Assembly (NCBI GenBank): GCA_023544605.1
Contig: JAMJFQ010000009.1
Coordinates: 1 to 26,597, forward strand
DNA length: 26,597 nt
Direction: 5' to 3'
From: ANME-2 cluster archaeon
GTDB taxonomy: Archaea; Halobacteriota; Methanosarcinia; Methanosarcinales; Methanocomedenaceae
Shown: piece after piece, positions 20,688 to 26,597 of the stretch
Numbering within the stretch: position 1 is the first letter of the stretch
Layout: each line of letters begins with the position of its first letter
Notes under the pieces: model-generated
The model's database searches: none
Seen by the model: only the letters and a program-made list of their open reading frames with translations
Told to the model about the DNA's origin: nothing
Translations under genes and position numbers: made by a program

Positions 20688-21230
20688 TTGAAGGAAATAC
20701 GTATCCACGGGCGCGGTGGACAGGGTTCTGTCACAGCTGCAGAACTGTTGGCTGTGGCCGCATTTGAAGACGGCAAATACAGCCAGGCATTCCCGGCATT
20801 CGGGGTCGAGCGCAGGGGAGCCCCGGTTACTGCCTTTACCAGGATCAACGACCGACGTATACGGCTTCGAAGCCAGATATATGAACCAGACTATATAATC
20901 GTACAGGACCCCACATTGATAGAGGTGGTCGATGTGGCCTCAGGAGCAAAACCCAATGGCAAGATACTTATCAACACTGAATTTTCACCTGATACTTTTG
21001 ACCTTGATACAGAAGCACAGGTCATGACTATAGATGCTACCAGGATCGCCCTTGACATTATAGGGCGTCCCATCGTGAATACTATCCTGTTGGGCGCATT
21101 TGCCGGTGCTACGGGCGAGATAAGGGTGGAGAGTATCCAGAATGCTGTTACTGAGCGTTTCCCCGGAAAAGTCGGTGAGAAGAACTCCCAGGCTGTACTT
21201 GAAGCCTATCAACGCATGGAGGCGGTATAA
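20688..21230 (+). CDS. porG: Pyruvate:ferredoxin oxidoreductase gamma subunit
   Basis: First gene of the four-gene archaeal por operon. The enzyme interconverts pyruvate plus CoA with acetyl-CoA, CO2 and reduced ferredoxin. The 180-residue subunit opens with IRIHGRGGQGSVTAAELLA, the family's glycine-rich signature, and carries FPAFGVERRGAPVTAFTRI near residues 36-54. The start is TTG at 20688, with GGAGG at 20674-20678 9 bases upstream; no nearby ATG fits. A TATAAT-like stretch near 20636 predicts a transcript start near 20662. It overlaps porD by one base at its stop (TAATG). Could in principle be another 2-oxoacid oxidoreductase, but the four separate subunits and wording fit pyruvate. Confidence 0.93.
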   Translation: MKEIRIHGRGGQGSVTAAELLAVAAFEDGKYSQAFPAFGVERRGAPVTAFTRINDRRIRLRSQIYEPDYIIVQDPTLIEVVDVASGAKPNGKILINTEFSPDTFDLDTEAQVMTIDATRIALDIIGRPIVNTILLGAFAGATGEIRVESIQNAVTERFPGKVGEKNSQAVLEAYQRMEAV

Positions 21231-21490
21231 TGAAAATCACCATTGGTGGTGTAGTTGAGCCCGGTACTACCAGGGCCAATAAGACGGGAGGCTGGAGGAA
21301 CTTCAAGCCCCTGTACCATAAGGACAAGTGCATTAAATGCGGCCTCTGCTCCATGTTATGCCCGGACAGCAGTGTCCATGAGCAGGAGGACAAATACGTC
21401 ATATTTGATTTTGATTTCTGTAAAGGCTGCGGGATCTGTGCCAATGAATGTCCCAAAGATGCCATAGAAATGGTGCTGGAGGAAAAGTAA
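21230..21490 (+). CDS. porD: Pyruvate:ferredoxin oxidoreductase delta (ferredoxin) subunit
   Basis: Ferredoxin-like subunit that holds two [4Fe-4S] clusters and hands electrons from the thiamine diphosphate site to free ferredoxin. 86 residues with CIKCGLCSMLCPD (about 37-49) and CKGCGICANECPK (about 65-77) after a basic N-terminal arm (GVVEPGTTRANKTGGWRNFKP) that binds the other subunits. The start overlaps the last base of porG and the stop is one base before the porA ATG, so all are translated as a coupled unit. The small soluble ferredoxins at 14.5-14.9 kb are plausible electron acceptors. Confidence 0.95.
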   Translation: MKITIGGVVEPGTTRANKTGGWRNFKPLYHKDKCIKCGLCSMLCPDSSVHEQEDKYVIFDFDFCKGCGICANECPKDAIEMVLEEK

Positions 21491-21491
21491 A

Positions 21492-22685
21492 ATGACTGGA
21501 AAAATGACAGTGGTAGAAGGTTCATATGCAGTGGCCCATGCTGTGAAGATTTGCAGGCCCAATGTAATATCAGCATACCCTATCACACCCCAGACCCATA
21601 TCGTGGAAGATCTGTCCCAGTTCATGGCTGACGGCGAGATACCTAACTGTGAATATATCAATGTGGAGAGCGAGTTCTCTGCGATTTCCACCCTGGTAGG
21701 TGCCAGTGCGGTAGGTGCCAGGACCTATTCATCCACCACATCACAGGGATTGGAACTTATGCATGAAGTGCTGTTCAATGTTTCAGGTATGCGGCTGCCC
21801 ATTGTCATGACCGTGGCAAACCGGGCCGTCAGCGCGCCCATCAATATCTGGAACGACCATCAGGACAGCATCTCCCAGCGCGATACCGGCTGGATGCAGT
21901 TATACGCAGAAGACCCCCAGGAAGCAGCCGACATGACCGCCCAGGCGTACCGGGTGGCTGAAGATAAAGATATCATGCTGCCGGCTATGGTGTGCATGGA
22001 CGGTTTCATCCTGTCCCATGTATATGAACCTGTGATACTGCTGGAGCAGGAACTAACAGATGAATACCTGCCCGGGTTTGAACCAGAACACATACTCGAT
22101 CCCGCAAAACCCAAGACCTTCGGTGCATTTGCAGATCCCTCAACCTATACCGAGTTCAGGTACCTGCAGCAAAAAGGAATGGATGCGGCCCTGGAGAAGA
22201 TCGAGAATGCCGCTGACGATTTCAACAAGATATTCGGGCGATATTACGGCGGGCTTATTGATACTTATGAGGCAGAGGATGCCGAAATCCTGCTCTTTGC
22301 CATGGGTTCCGTTGTCGGTACCATCAAAGACGTGATCGATCGAGCACGCACTGAGGGTGTCAAGGTCGGATTGGTCAAGGTCAGGGCGTTTCGGCCCTTC
22401 CCTGTGGAGGCCATCCGCAAGGTTGTGAAAGATGCCTCTGTTATTGTGACACTGGACAAGAATATCTCACTAGGGCTTAACGAAGGCGCATTGTGTACTG
22501 AAGTGAAATCGTGCCTGTACAATACAGATATTAATATACCGGTCATCGGCTTCTTGCTGGGGCACGGCGGCCGTGACATCCCCCGGAGGAACATCAGGAT
22601 GATAATTGACAAGGCCAAGCAGGTAATACGATCGGGTGTTACCATTGAGAGTGAATACGCAGATCTGCGAGGTGAACTCATATGA
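21492..22685 (+). CDS. porA: Pyruvate:ferredoxin oxidoreductase alpha subunit
   Basis: Large subunit carrying the pyrimidine-binding half of the thiamine diphosphate site and the CoA-side domain. 397 residues. VEGSYAVAHAVKI and ISAYPITPQTHIVEDL lie near the N terminus, with VESEFSAISTLVGASAVGAR supplying the glutamate that activates thiamine. TSSQ-like SSTTSQGLELMHE and NDHQDSISQRDTGW follow. The transketolase C-terminal-type domain begins about residue 250 (EILLFAMGSVVGTIKDVID). GGAGG lies 9 bases before the ATG, inside the end of porD. It overlaps porB by four bases (ATGA). Thiamine diphosphate for this enzyme is made by thiL at 7.9 kb. Confidence 0.96.
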   Translation: MTGKMTVVEGSYAVAHAVKICRPNVISAYPITPQTHIVEDLSQFMADGEIPNCEYINVESEFSAISTLVGASAVGARTYSSTTSQGLELMHEVLFNVSGMRLPIVMTVANRAVSAPINIWNDHQDSISQRDTGWMQLYAEDPQEAADMTAQAYRVAEDKDIMLPAMVCMDGFILSHVYEPVILLEQELTDEYLPGFEPEHILDPAKPKTFGAFADPSTYTEFRYLQQKGMDAALEKIENAADDFNKIFGRYYGGLIDTYEAEDAEILLFAMGSVVGTIKDVIDRARTEGVKVGLVKVRAFRPFPVEAIRKVVKDASVIVTLDKNISLGLNEGALCTEVKSCLYNTDINIPVIGFLLGHGGRDIPRRNIRMIIDKAKQVIRSGVTIESEYADLRGELI

Positions 22686-23554
22686 GCAGACTGGCACCTG
22701 GACACAGGGGATGCGCGGGCTGCTGTGATGCTATGGCAGCCAATTTCGTGCTGGAAGCAATAGGTGACGATGCGATAGTTATCAATCCCACCGGCTGCCT
22801 GGAAGTGATGACCACACCCTATCCTGAATCAGCCTGGGAAGTGCCCTGGATACATTCATTATTCGAGAATGCTGCCGCTGTCGCCACAGGAGTTGAGGCG
22901 GCCCTGCGGGCCCTGGGACGAAAAGGTGATACCAAGGTCGTGGCCATGGGCGGCGATGGGGGTACACTGGATATCGGTATGCAGGCAATATCAGGCGCAT
23001 TCGAGCGTGGTGACGACATCACCTATGTGTGTATCGACAACGAAGCATACATGAACACGGGTGTGCAGCGCAGTGGAGCCACTCCATTTAATGCTTCTAC
23101 TACTACAAGCCCACCTGGCAGCCAGAGTTTCGGCAATCCAAGACCCAAGAAGAACATGCCAGCCATTATGGCGGCCCACGGTTCGCCCTATGTGGCAACC
23201 ACATCCATCTCCTACCCCAAGGAGATGATGCGCAAGGTCAAAAAAGCCGTGGGTATTGAAGGGCCGACCTATATCCATGCCCATGCGCCCTGCACAACAG
23301 GCTGGAGGTTCGATACGTCCAAGACCGTTGAGATTGGGAAACTGGCAGTTGAGACCGCACTATGGCCGATGTACGAACAGGAAGAGGGTGAGATAACCAA
23401 GGTCAGGAAGGTGAAACAGCCAAAACCTGTGGAAGATTACTTAAAAGCACAGGGACGGTTCAAGCACCTGTTCACCATGGAAGGCGGGGATGAAGCAATA
23501 GCAAAGATACAGGCCATTGCTGATTGGAATATTAAGCATTACGGCCTTGAATAG
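22682..23554 (+). CDS. porB: Pyruvate:ferredoxin oxidoreductase beta subunit
   Basis: Binds the diphosphate of thiamine diphosphate and one [4Fe-4S] cluster. 290 residues. The cluster cysteines appear in HRGCAGCC (C12, C15), in NPTGCLEVM (about C39) and in HAPCTTGW near 200. The thiamine motif starts with MGGDGGTLDIGMQ and ends at CIDNEAYMNTG (about 83-123). GVQRSGATPFNASTTTSPPG and the lysine-rich C-terminal region are typical of archaeal PorB. The gene closes the operon; 157 non-coding bases separate it from the convergent marker-8 gene. No obvious hairpin terminator follows, only an AT-rich stretch. Confidence 0.96.
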   Translation: MSRLAPGHRGCAGCCDAMAANFVLEAIGDDAIVINPTGCLEVMTTPYPESAWEVPWIHSLFENAAAVATGVEAALRALGRKGDTKVVAMGGDGGTLDIGMQAISGAFERGDDITYVCIDNEAYMNTGVQRSGATPFNASTTTSPPGSQSFGNPRPKKNMPAIMAAHGSPYVATTSISYPKEMMRKVKKAVGIEGPTYIHAHAPCTTGWRFDTSKTVEIGKLAVETALWPMYEQEEGEITKVRKVKQPKPVEDYLKAQGRFKHLFTMEGGDEAIAKIQAIADWNIKHYGLE

Positions 23555-23711
23555 TCGAATAGAGCCCTGGTTTTCTGAAAAGAAATAAGAAGAATAAGGC
23601 AAAAGCCGGGTTATGAACGGGATATGAGGGGATAAACTCTACTCGACCTTTGCCTAATTATGCTGTTTAACATTATAGTTTATTAACTTTTCTTTTCAAG
23701 GGCAATTTTGC

Positions 23712-24581
23712 CTAAATTAGAGGTTTAGGTTGTTTGTCCTCTGGAAGTACTGGCAGTTTCATGGTATTGATAAGTACGGGGTCGGTTACCTCTTTAGCAC
23801 GCTCCAGCAGCAGTTCCTTACCCCGCTGGGTGATGGCGAAAATGGGTATCGCCGTGCCGAACTGGGCCAGTGCATGTCCTTTGATATGTTCCCTGATAGT
23901 ACCTGAACTGCAGCCTGTGGTTATATCCACCAGGTCGATCAACTCCTTCGCTTCCTCGTGACCCATACCGGTAACATGAACGCCAAATGTGACAATCTCC
24001 ACACCATGTTCTTTCTCAAGCTGGCGCATTTTCCTGACATCTGATGCACATACCACTGAGACGCCTATGCGCTTATGCCCCATGTCGATGGCCTTCTCCA
24101 CGCCTGCTGCCTGGTCCAGAGCGGCAGTTTCAGGGTCAAGCACGCTCCCGCCCGCCTCTTCTATACGGCGAATAAGTCCGGGAATGGGTGTGGTCTCAAC
24201 CAGTCCGGATATGCGGCTGCCTATGCCCTGGGCCAGCGTCGAACTGCTGGTAACCACAGTGCCTGCACCCTCGCAGGCAGTAACACAGGCATCCAGCAAT
24301 CCCCTGTGCAGGGCGGTCATGAATGTCTCACTGGCCCCAAAACCTACGAAGATCTCCATCTCTATCTCGCGCTTGTCAGTGAACATGCCAAAATCGTCAA
24401 TCCGGAACTCAATGTTCGCTTTAACTGATTCGGGAGTGAATTGTCTGATGTTCCTGACCTTGGCAAAGATGGGACAGTAATCGGTCCTTGGCTGGCCAAT
24501 TTCTACCACTTTGCCGTCTTCCACTACCACCCTGGTCTTGCCCAGGGCTTCCATTACATGTCTGTCTATTTTTTGGGCCAT
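23712..24581 (-). CDS. Methanogenesis marker protein 8 (DUF2099 family)
   Basis: A protein restricted, as far as known, to methanogens and their methane/alkane-oxidising relatives, with no settled function. 289 residues. Features I recognise from the family are the N-terminal KIDRHVMEALGKTRVVVEDGKV region (shown in two parts: RHVMEALGKTRVVVEDG), RTDYCPIF, and ACEGAGTVVTSSSTLAQGIG near 110-129. VETTPIPGLIRRIEEAGG and DITTGCSSGTIREHIKGHA near 212-230 follow. Several conserved cysteines (YCPIF, ACEGAG, TGCSSG, VVCAS) could bind metal or a cluster. AGGAG sits 8 bases before the ATG. It follows a CDF metal exporter by 21 bases on the same strand, so the two form an operon. Family call is from memory of the wording; good but not checked. 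Confidence 0.85.
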   Translation of the reverse strand: MAQKIDRHVMEALGKTRVVVEDGKVVEIGQPRTDYCPIFAKVRNIRQFTPESVKANIEFRIDDFGMFTDKREIEMEIFVGFGASETFMTALHRGLLDACVTACEGAGTVVTSSSTLAQGIGSRISGLVETTPIPGLIRRIEEAGGSVLDPETAALDQAAGVEKAIDMGHKRIGVSVVCASDVRKMRQLEKEHGVEIVTFGVHVTGMGHEEAKELIDLVDITTGCSSGTIREHIKGHALAQFGTAIPIFAITQRGKELLLERAKEVTDPVLINTMKLPVLPEDKQPKPLI

Positions 24582-24602
24582 AATTCAATCTCCTGAAGGT
24601 AA

Positions 24603-25505
24603 TTAATGTTCAATTCCGTGAATGAGGAGTCTACCGCATTCAATGCTTTCGAACTGGAATGTGGTCTGGGTTATAATAAACTTCTCTGCCAGCACCTTGT
24701 TGATAGTATCTATCAAGGCGGCCGTTTCACATACCTGCATATCGTCCACCAGTACATGGGCGCTCAGGGCATGTACATTGGAACACACGCTCCACAGGTG
24801 GATATCGTGAATATCCTGCACGCCCTCAATGGAATTCACTGCCCCGACCAGTTCATTGATATCAATGTGTCGCGGTGCGGATTCCATCAGGATGTGAAGC
24901 GAATCGGTTATGAGCCTGACTGAACCGAACAGGATAACAGCCACGATTACGAAACTCAACACCGGGTCAACAATTGAACTGCCTGTGAACAGGATGATAA
25001 GGGCACCTGCAATGACCGCCACGCTGCTTAAGGTATCGCCCAGCGCATGCAGGTAGGCTCCCCTGACATTCAGGTCATGGTGCCCATGAAGCCGTGTGGT
25101 CACCCACAGGTTGACCAGCAGACCTACAGCAGCTACTACCAGCATCTCCATCCCCCGGACCTCGGGCGGTTCCAGCAAGCGGAAATACGCCTCCCTGGTA
25201 ATGAACACCGAGATGATAATTAACGTGAACCCATTGATAAGGGCCGAAAATATCTCGAGCCTGTGATAACCATAGGTTACATTGTGGTTGGAGGGTCTCT
25301 TCGCGATCTGGATGGCGGCATAGGTCAGGACCAGTGCGAACATGTCCATGAACATATGGGCCGCGTCACTGAGCAGGGCAAGGCTGTTCGTATACAATCC
25401 GCCTGCAACCTCCAGGATGAAGATGGAGAAGGTGGCATAGATGGCATACCTGAGGTTCCTCTCGGTCTTGTTGGGGACATGGTCGTGGTCGTCATGCCTG
25501 CTCAT
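24603..25505 (-). CDS. Cation diffusion facilitator family metal exporter (zinc/cobalt type)
   Basis: Proton-driven exporter of divalent metals in the cytoplasmic membrane. About 300 residues with six membrane segments between residues 20 and 215 and a cytoplasmic C-terminal domain (about 220-295). The transport site is two HxxxD pairs: LSDAAHMFMD in TM2 and YLHALGDTLSS in TM5, the tetrahedral set that favours zinc, cadmium or cobalt. The N terminus is His-Asp-rich (SRHDDHDH), as in ZitB/CzcD proteins. The frame opens at TTG 25511; I prefer ATG 25505, which gives MSRHDDHDH. It is first in an operon with marker 8 and divergent from beta-RFAP synthase. Confidence 0.93.
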   Translation of the reverse strand: MSRHDDHDHVPNKTERNLRYAIYATFSIFILEVAGGLYTNSLALLSDAAHMFMDMFALVLTYAAIQIAKRPSNHNVTYGYHRLEIFSALINGFTLIIISVFITREAYFRLLEPPEVRGMEMLVVAAVGLLVNLWVTTRLHGHHDLNVRGAYLHALGDTLSSVAVIAGALIILFTGSSIVDPVLSFVIVAVILFGSVRLITDSLHILMESAPRHIDINELVGAVNSIEGVQDIHDIHLWSVCSNVHALSAHVLVDDMQVCETAALIDTINKVLAEKFIITQTTFQFESIECGRLLIHGIEH

Positions 25506-25547
25506 AATCAACTATATACAAATACTCGGTAATACTGATTTCCTAAG

Positions 25548-25556
25548 TTTTATAAT
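25548..25556. promoter_or_regulatory. Shared TATA box between CDF exporter and beta-RFAP synthase genes
   Basis: TTTATAATG at 25548-25556 reads as a TATA-like element on both strands. It is about 27 bases ahead of the beta-RFAP synthase ATG (leaderless) and would give a minus-strand start near 25527, about 22 bases ahead of the exporter ATG. Only one clear element serves 74 bases between the two genes. Confidence 0.4.
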
Positions 25557-25579
25557 GAAAAAGCGCGGTTTTTATAACA

Positions 25580-26530
25580 ATGATACAGATAAACACCCCA
25601 TCCCGGCTGCATATGACCCTTATCGACCTGAACGCATCACTGGGAAGAGTGGACGGTGGCGTGGGATTGACCCTGGATGACCCGTCAATGAGGCTCTCGG
25701 CCGAGGAGACCAACGAGGGCGTGTTCGTAACCGGCAGTGGTGACCTCAAGCGAATTAAGACCGCAGCTGAACTCCTGATTCCGCAAGGCGAGGGTATCCA
25801 TATCAAAGTAGAACAACCATACTCGGCCCATGTAGGACTGGGCAGCGGGACCCAGAGCGCACTGGCCGCAGGGTGGGCCGTCAACCTCATGTTCGGGCTG
25901 GGCCTGAGCGTGCGTGAAGTGGCCACAAAGGTGGGCAGGGGCGGGACGTCTGGTATCGGTGTGGAGTCTTTCGAGCACGGCGGCTTTATTGTGGATGGGG
26001 GGCACCGTTTTGCTGACAAGGGTGTATTCTCACCTTCGGCAGCCAGCAGGTTGCCGCCCGGACCCGTACTGTTCAGGCACGATTTCCCAGCCTGGCCCCT
26101 GGTCGTGGCCATACCGGACCGCAAAGGTGCCTCGTCCCAGCGTGAGGTCGACATTTTTAAGGAGTACTGCCCTGTGCCCCTGGGTGAAGTACAGGCCGTG
26201 TCCCATATCATACTGATGAACATGCTGAGCGCCCTTATCGAAGCAGACATGCAGGGTTTCGGGGATGCAATAAACCGCATCCAGGAAGTGGGATTCAAGC
26301 AGCGGGAGGTGGGACTCCAGAACGAAGAGGTAAGGCACTGCATGGATATCATGCGGGAGCAGGGCGCATATGGAGCGGGAATGAGTTCTTTCGGGCCCAC
26401 TGTGTTTGCGCTGGCAGAAGACCCTGAAAATGTGAAAAAGGCCGTATCCGAATATCTACGATCCACTATCGGGGGAGAGGTCTTTATTACGAGTGCCAGG
26501 AATACCGGAGCAAAAATAATGGTTAAATAG
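25580..26530 (+). CDS. mptG: Beta-ribofuranosylaminobenzene 5'-phosphate synthase (GHMP-kinase fold)
   Basis: Joins phosphoribosyl pyrophosphate to 4-hydroxybenzoate (or p-aminobenzoate) with loss of CO2, starting the arylamine arm of tetrahydromethanopterin, the C1 carrier of methanogens and ANME archaea. 316 residues. Wording typical of the family: TPSRLHMTLIDLNASLGRVDGG at residues 5-26 (first part TPSRLHMTLIDLN), VGLGSGTQSALAAGWAVN near 91-108 (the GHMP glycine-rich loop) and GRGGTSGIGVESFEHGGFIVDGGH near 118-141. MSSFGPTVFAL lies near the C terminus. The predicted message is leaderless. Divergent from the metal exporter. A long antisense frame here is a shadow. Confidence 0.93.
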   Translation: MIQINTPSRLHMTLIDLNASLGRVDGGVGLTLDDPSMRLSAEETNEGVFVTGSGDLKRIKTAAELLIPQGEGIHIKVEQPYSAHVGLGSGTQSALAAGWAVNLMFGLGLSVREVATKVGRGGTSGIGVESFEHGGFIVDGGHRFADKGVFSPSAASRLPPGPVLFRHDFPAWPLVVAIPDRKGASSQREVDIFKEYCPVPLGEVQAVSHIILMNMLSALIEADMQGFGDAINRIQEVGFKQREVGLQNEEVRHCMDIMREQGAYGAGMSSFGPTVFALAEDPENVKKAVSEYLRSTIGGEVFITSARNTGAKIMVK

Positions 26531-26534
26531 GATT

Positions 26535-26597
26535 ATGGCCATCAGGCACAATACCAAAATCCAGTTATACAGTGAATATATCTTAAATAGATACGAC
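26535..26597 (+). CDS. Possible 5' end of a further gene, cut by the window edge
   Basis: From the ATG at 26535 a frame of 21 codons stays open to the last base (starts MAIRHNTKIQLYSEYILN). It begins four bases after the beta-RFAP synthase stop, in the position of a co-transcribed gene. There is no clear ribosome site other than TAGGATT. Too short to recognise. Confidence 0.4.
   Translation, partial: MAIRHNTKIQLYSEYILNRYD

Noticed and set aside
25543..26466. A 307-residue minus-strand open frame
   Set aside because: Antisense to the clearly recognised beta-RFAP synthase, very rich in Ser, Pro and Arg, no ribosome site or motif.

Overview
This window reads as about 26.6 kb of a euryarchaeal chromosome from the methanogen/ANME side of the tree, most likely a Methanosarcinales or ANME-2-like archaeon. 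The evidence is a histone, an archaeal lipid prenyltransferase, a fused archaeal tRNA-splicing endonuclease, an RNase P RNA gene, a four-subunit pyruvate:ferredoxin oxidoreductase, beta-RFAP synthase (tetrahydromethanopterin pathway), a methanogenesis-marker-8 protein and TATA-box promoters. A large c-type multihaem cytochrome beside a membrane cytochrome b points to a cytochrome-containing lineage. No mcr gene is present, so the exact taxon is inference.

Layout. 0.1-3.4 kb (mostly minus strand): aminotransferase with an Lrp/AsnC regulator, iron-sulfur flavoprotein, a small winged-helix protein, an unknown protein and a thioredoxin-like protein. 3.5-9.95 kb (mostly plus strand): archaeal riboflavin/F420-pathway reductase, a doubtful small membrane protein, membrane-anchored cyclophilin, quinolinate synthase nadA overlapping the lipid prenyltransferase, histone, a roadblock-like protein (minus), thiL, and a zinc-ribbon methyltransferase-like protein. 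9.97-10.36 kb: RNase P RNA on the minus strand. 10.5-13.3 kb: an AT-richer accessory stretch with a RelBE/ParE-type toxin-antitoxin pair under a palindromic operator, a Fic protein, a repeat-rich intergenic region and a lipoprotein with an in-frame 9-bp tandem repeat. 13.4-17.8 kb: asd, two tandem small ferredoxin genes, endA, a DUF1786-type ASKHA protein and moaB. 17.9-19.8 kb: cytochrome b followed by a secreted 10- to 11-haem cytochrome with a PGF-CTERM-like surface anchor. 19.8-26.6 kb: PHP-domain protein, porGDAB, a CDF metal exporter plus marker 8 operon, beta-RFAP synthase, and the start of one more possible gene that leaves the window.

How it fits together. Most genes are core metabolism: cofactor synthesis (riboflavin/F420, thiamine, NAD, molybdenum cofactor, methanopterin), acetyl-CoA/pyruvate interconversion through ferredoxin, and aspartate-family amino acids. 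The cytochrome b/multihaem pair is the most distinctive module. It could carry electrons from the membrane quinone-like pool to a cytochrome anchored at the cell surface, that is, extracellular electron transfer.

Two sequence-level patterns stand out. Several genes (at 3495, 4569, 7877, 10571, 15042, 17238 and 25580) have a TATA-like element centred 25-28 bases before the start codon and no Shine-Dalgarno, which predicts leaderless mRNAs. The toxin-antitoxin promoter is covered by two abutting perfect palindromes. All gene identities come from reading motifs by eye; no database search was possible.
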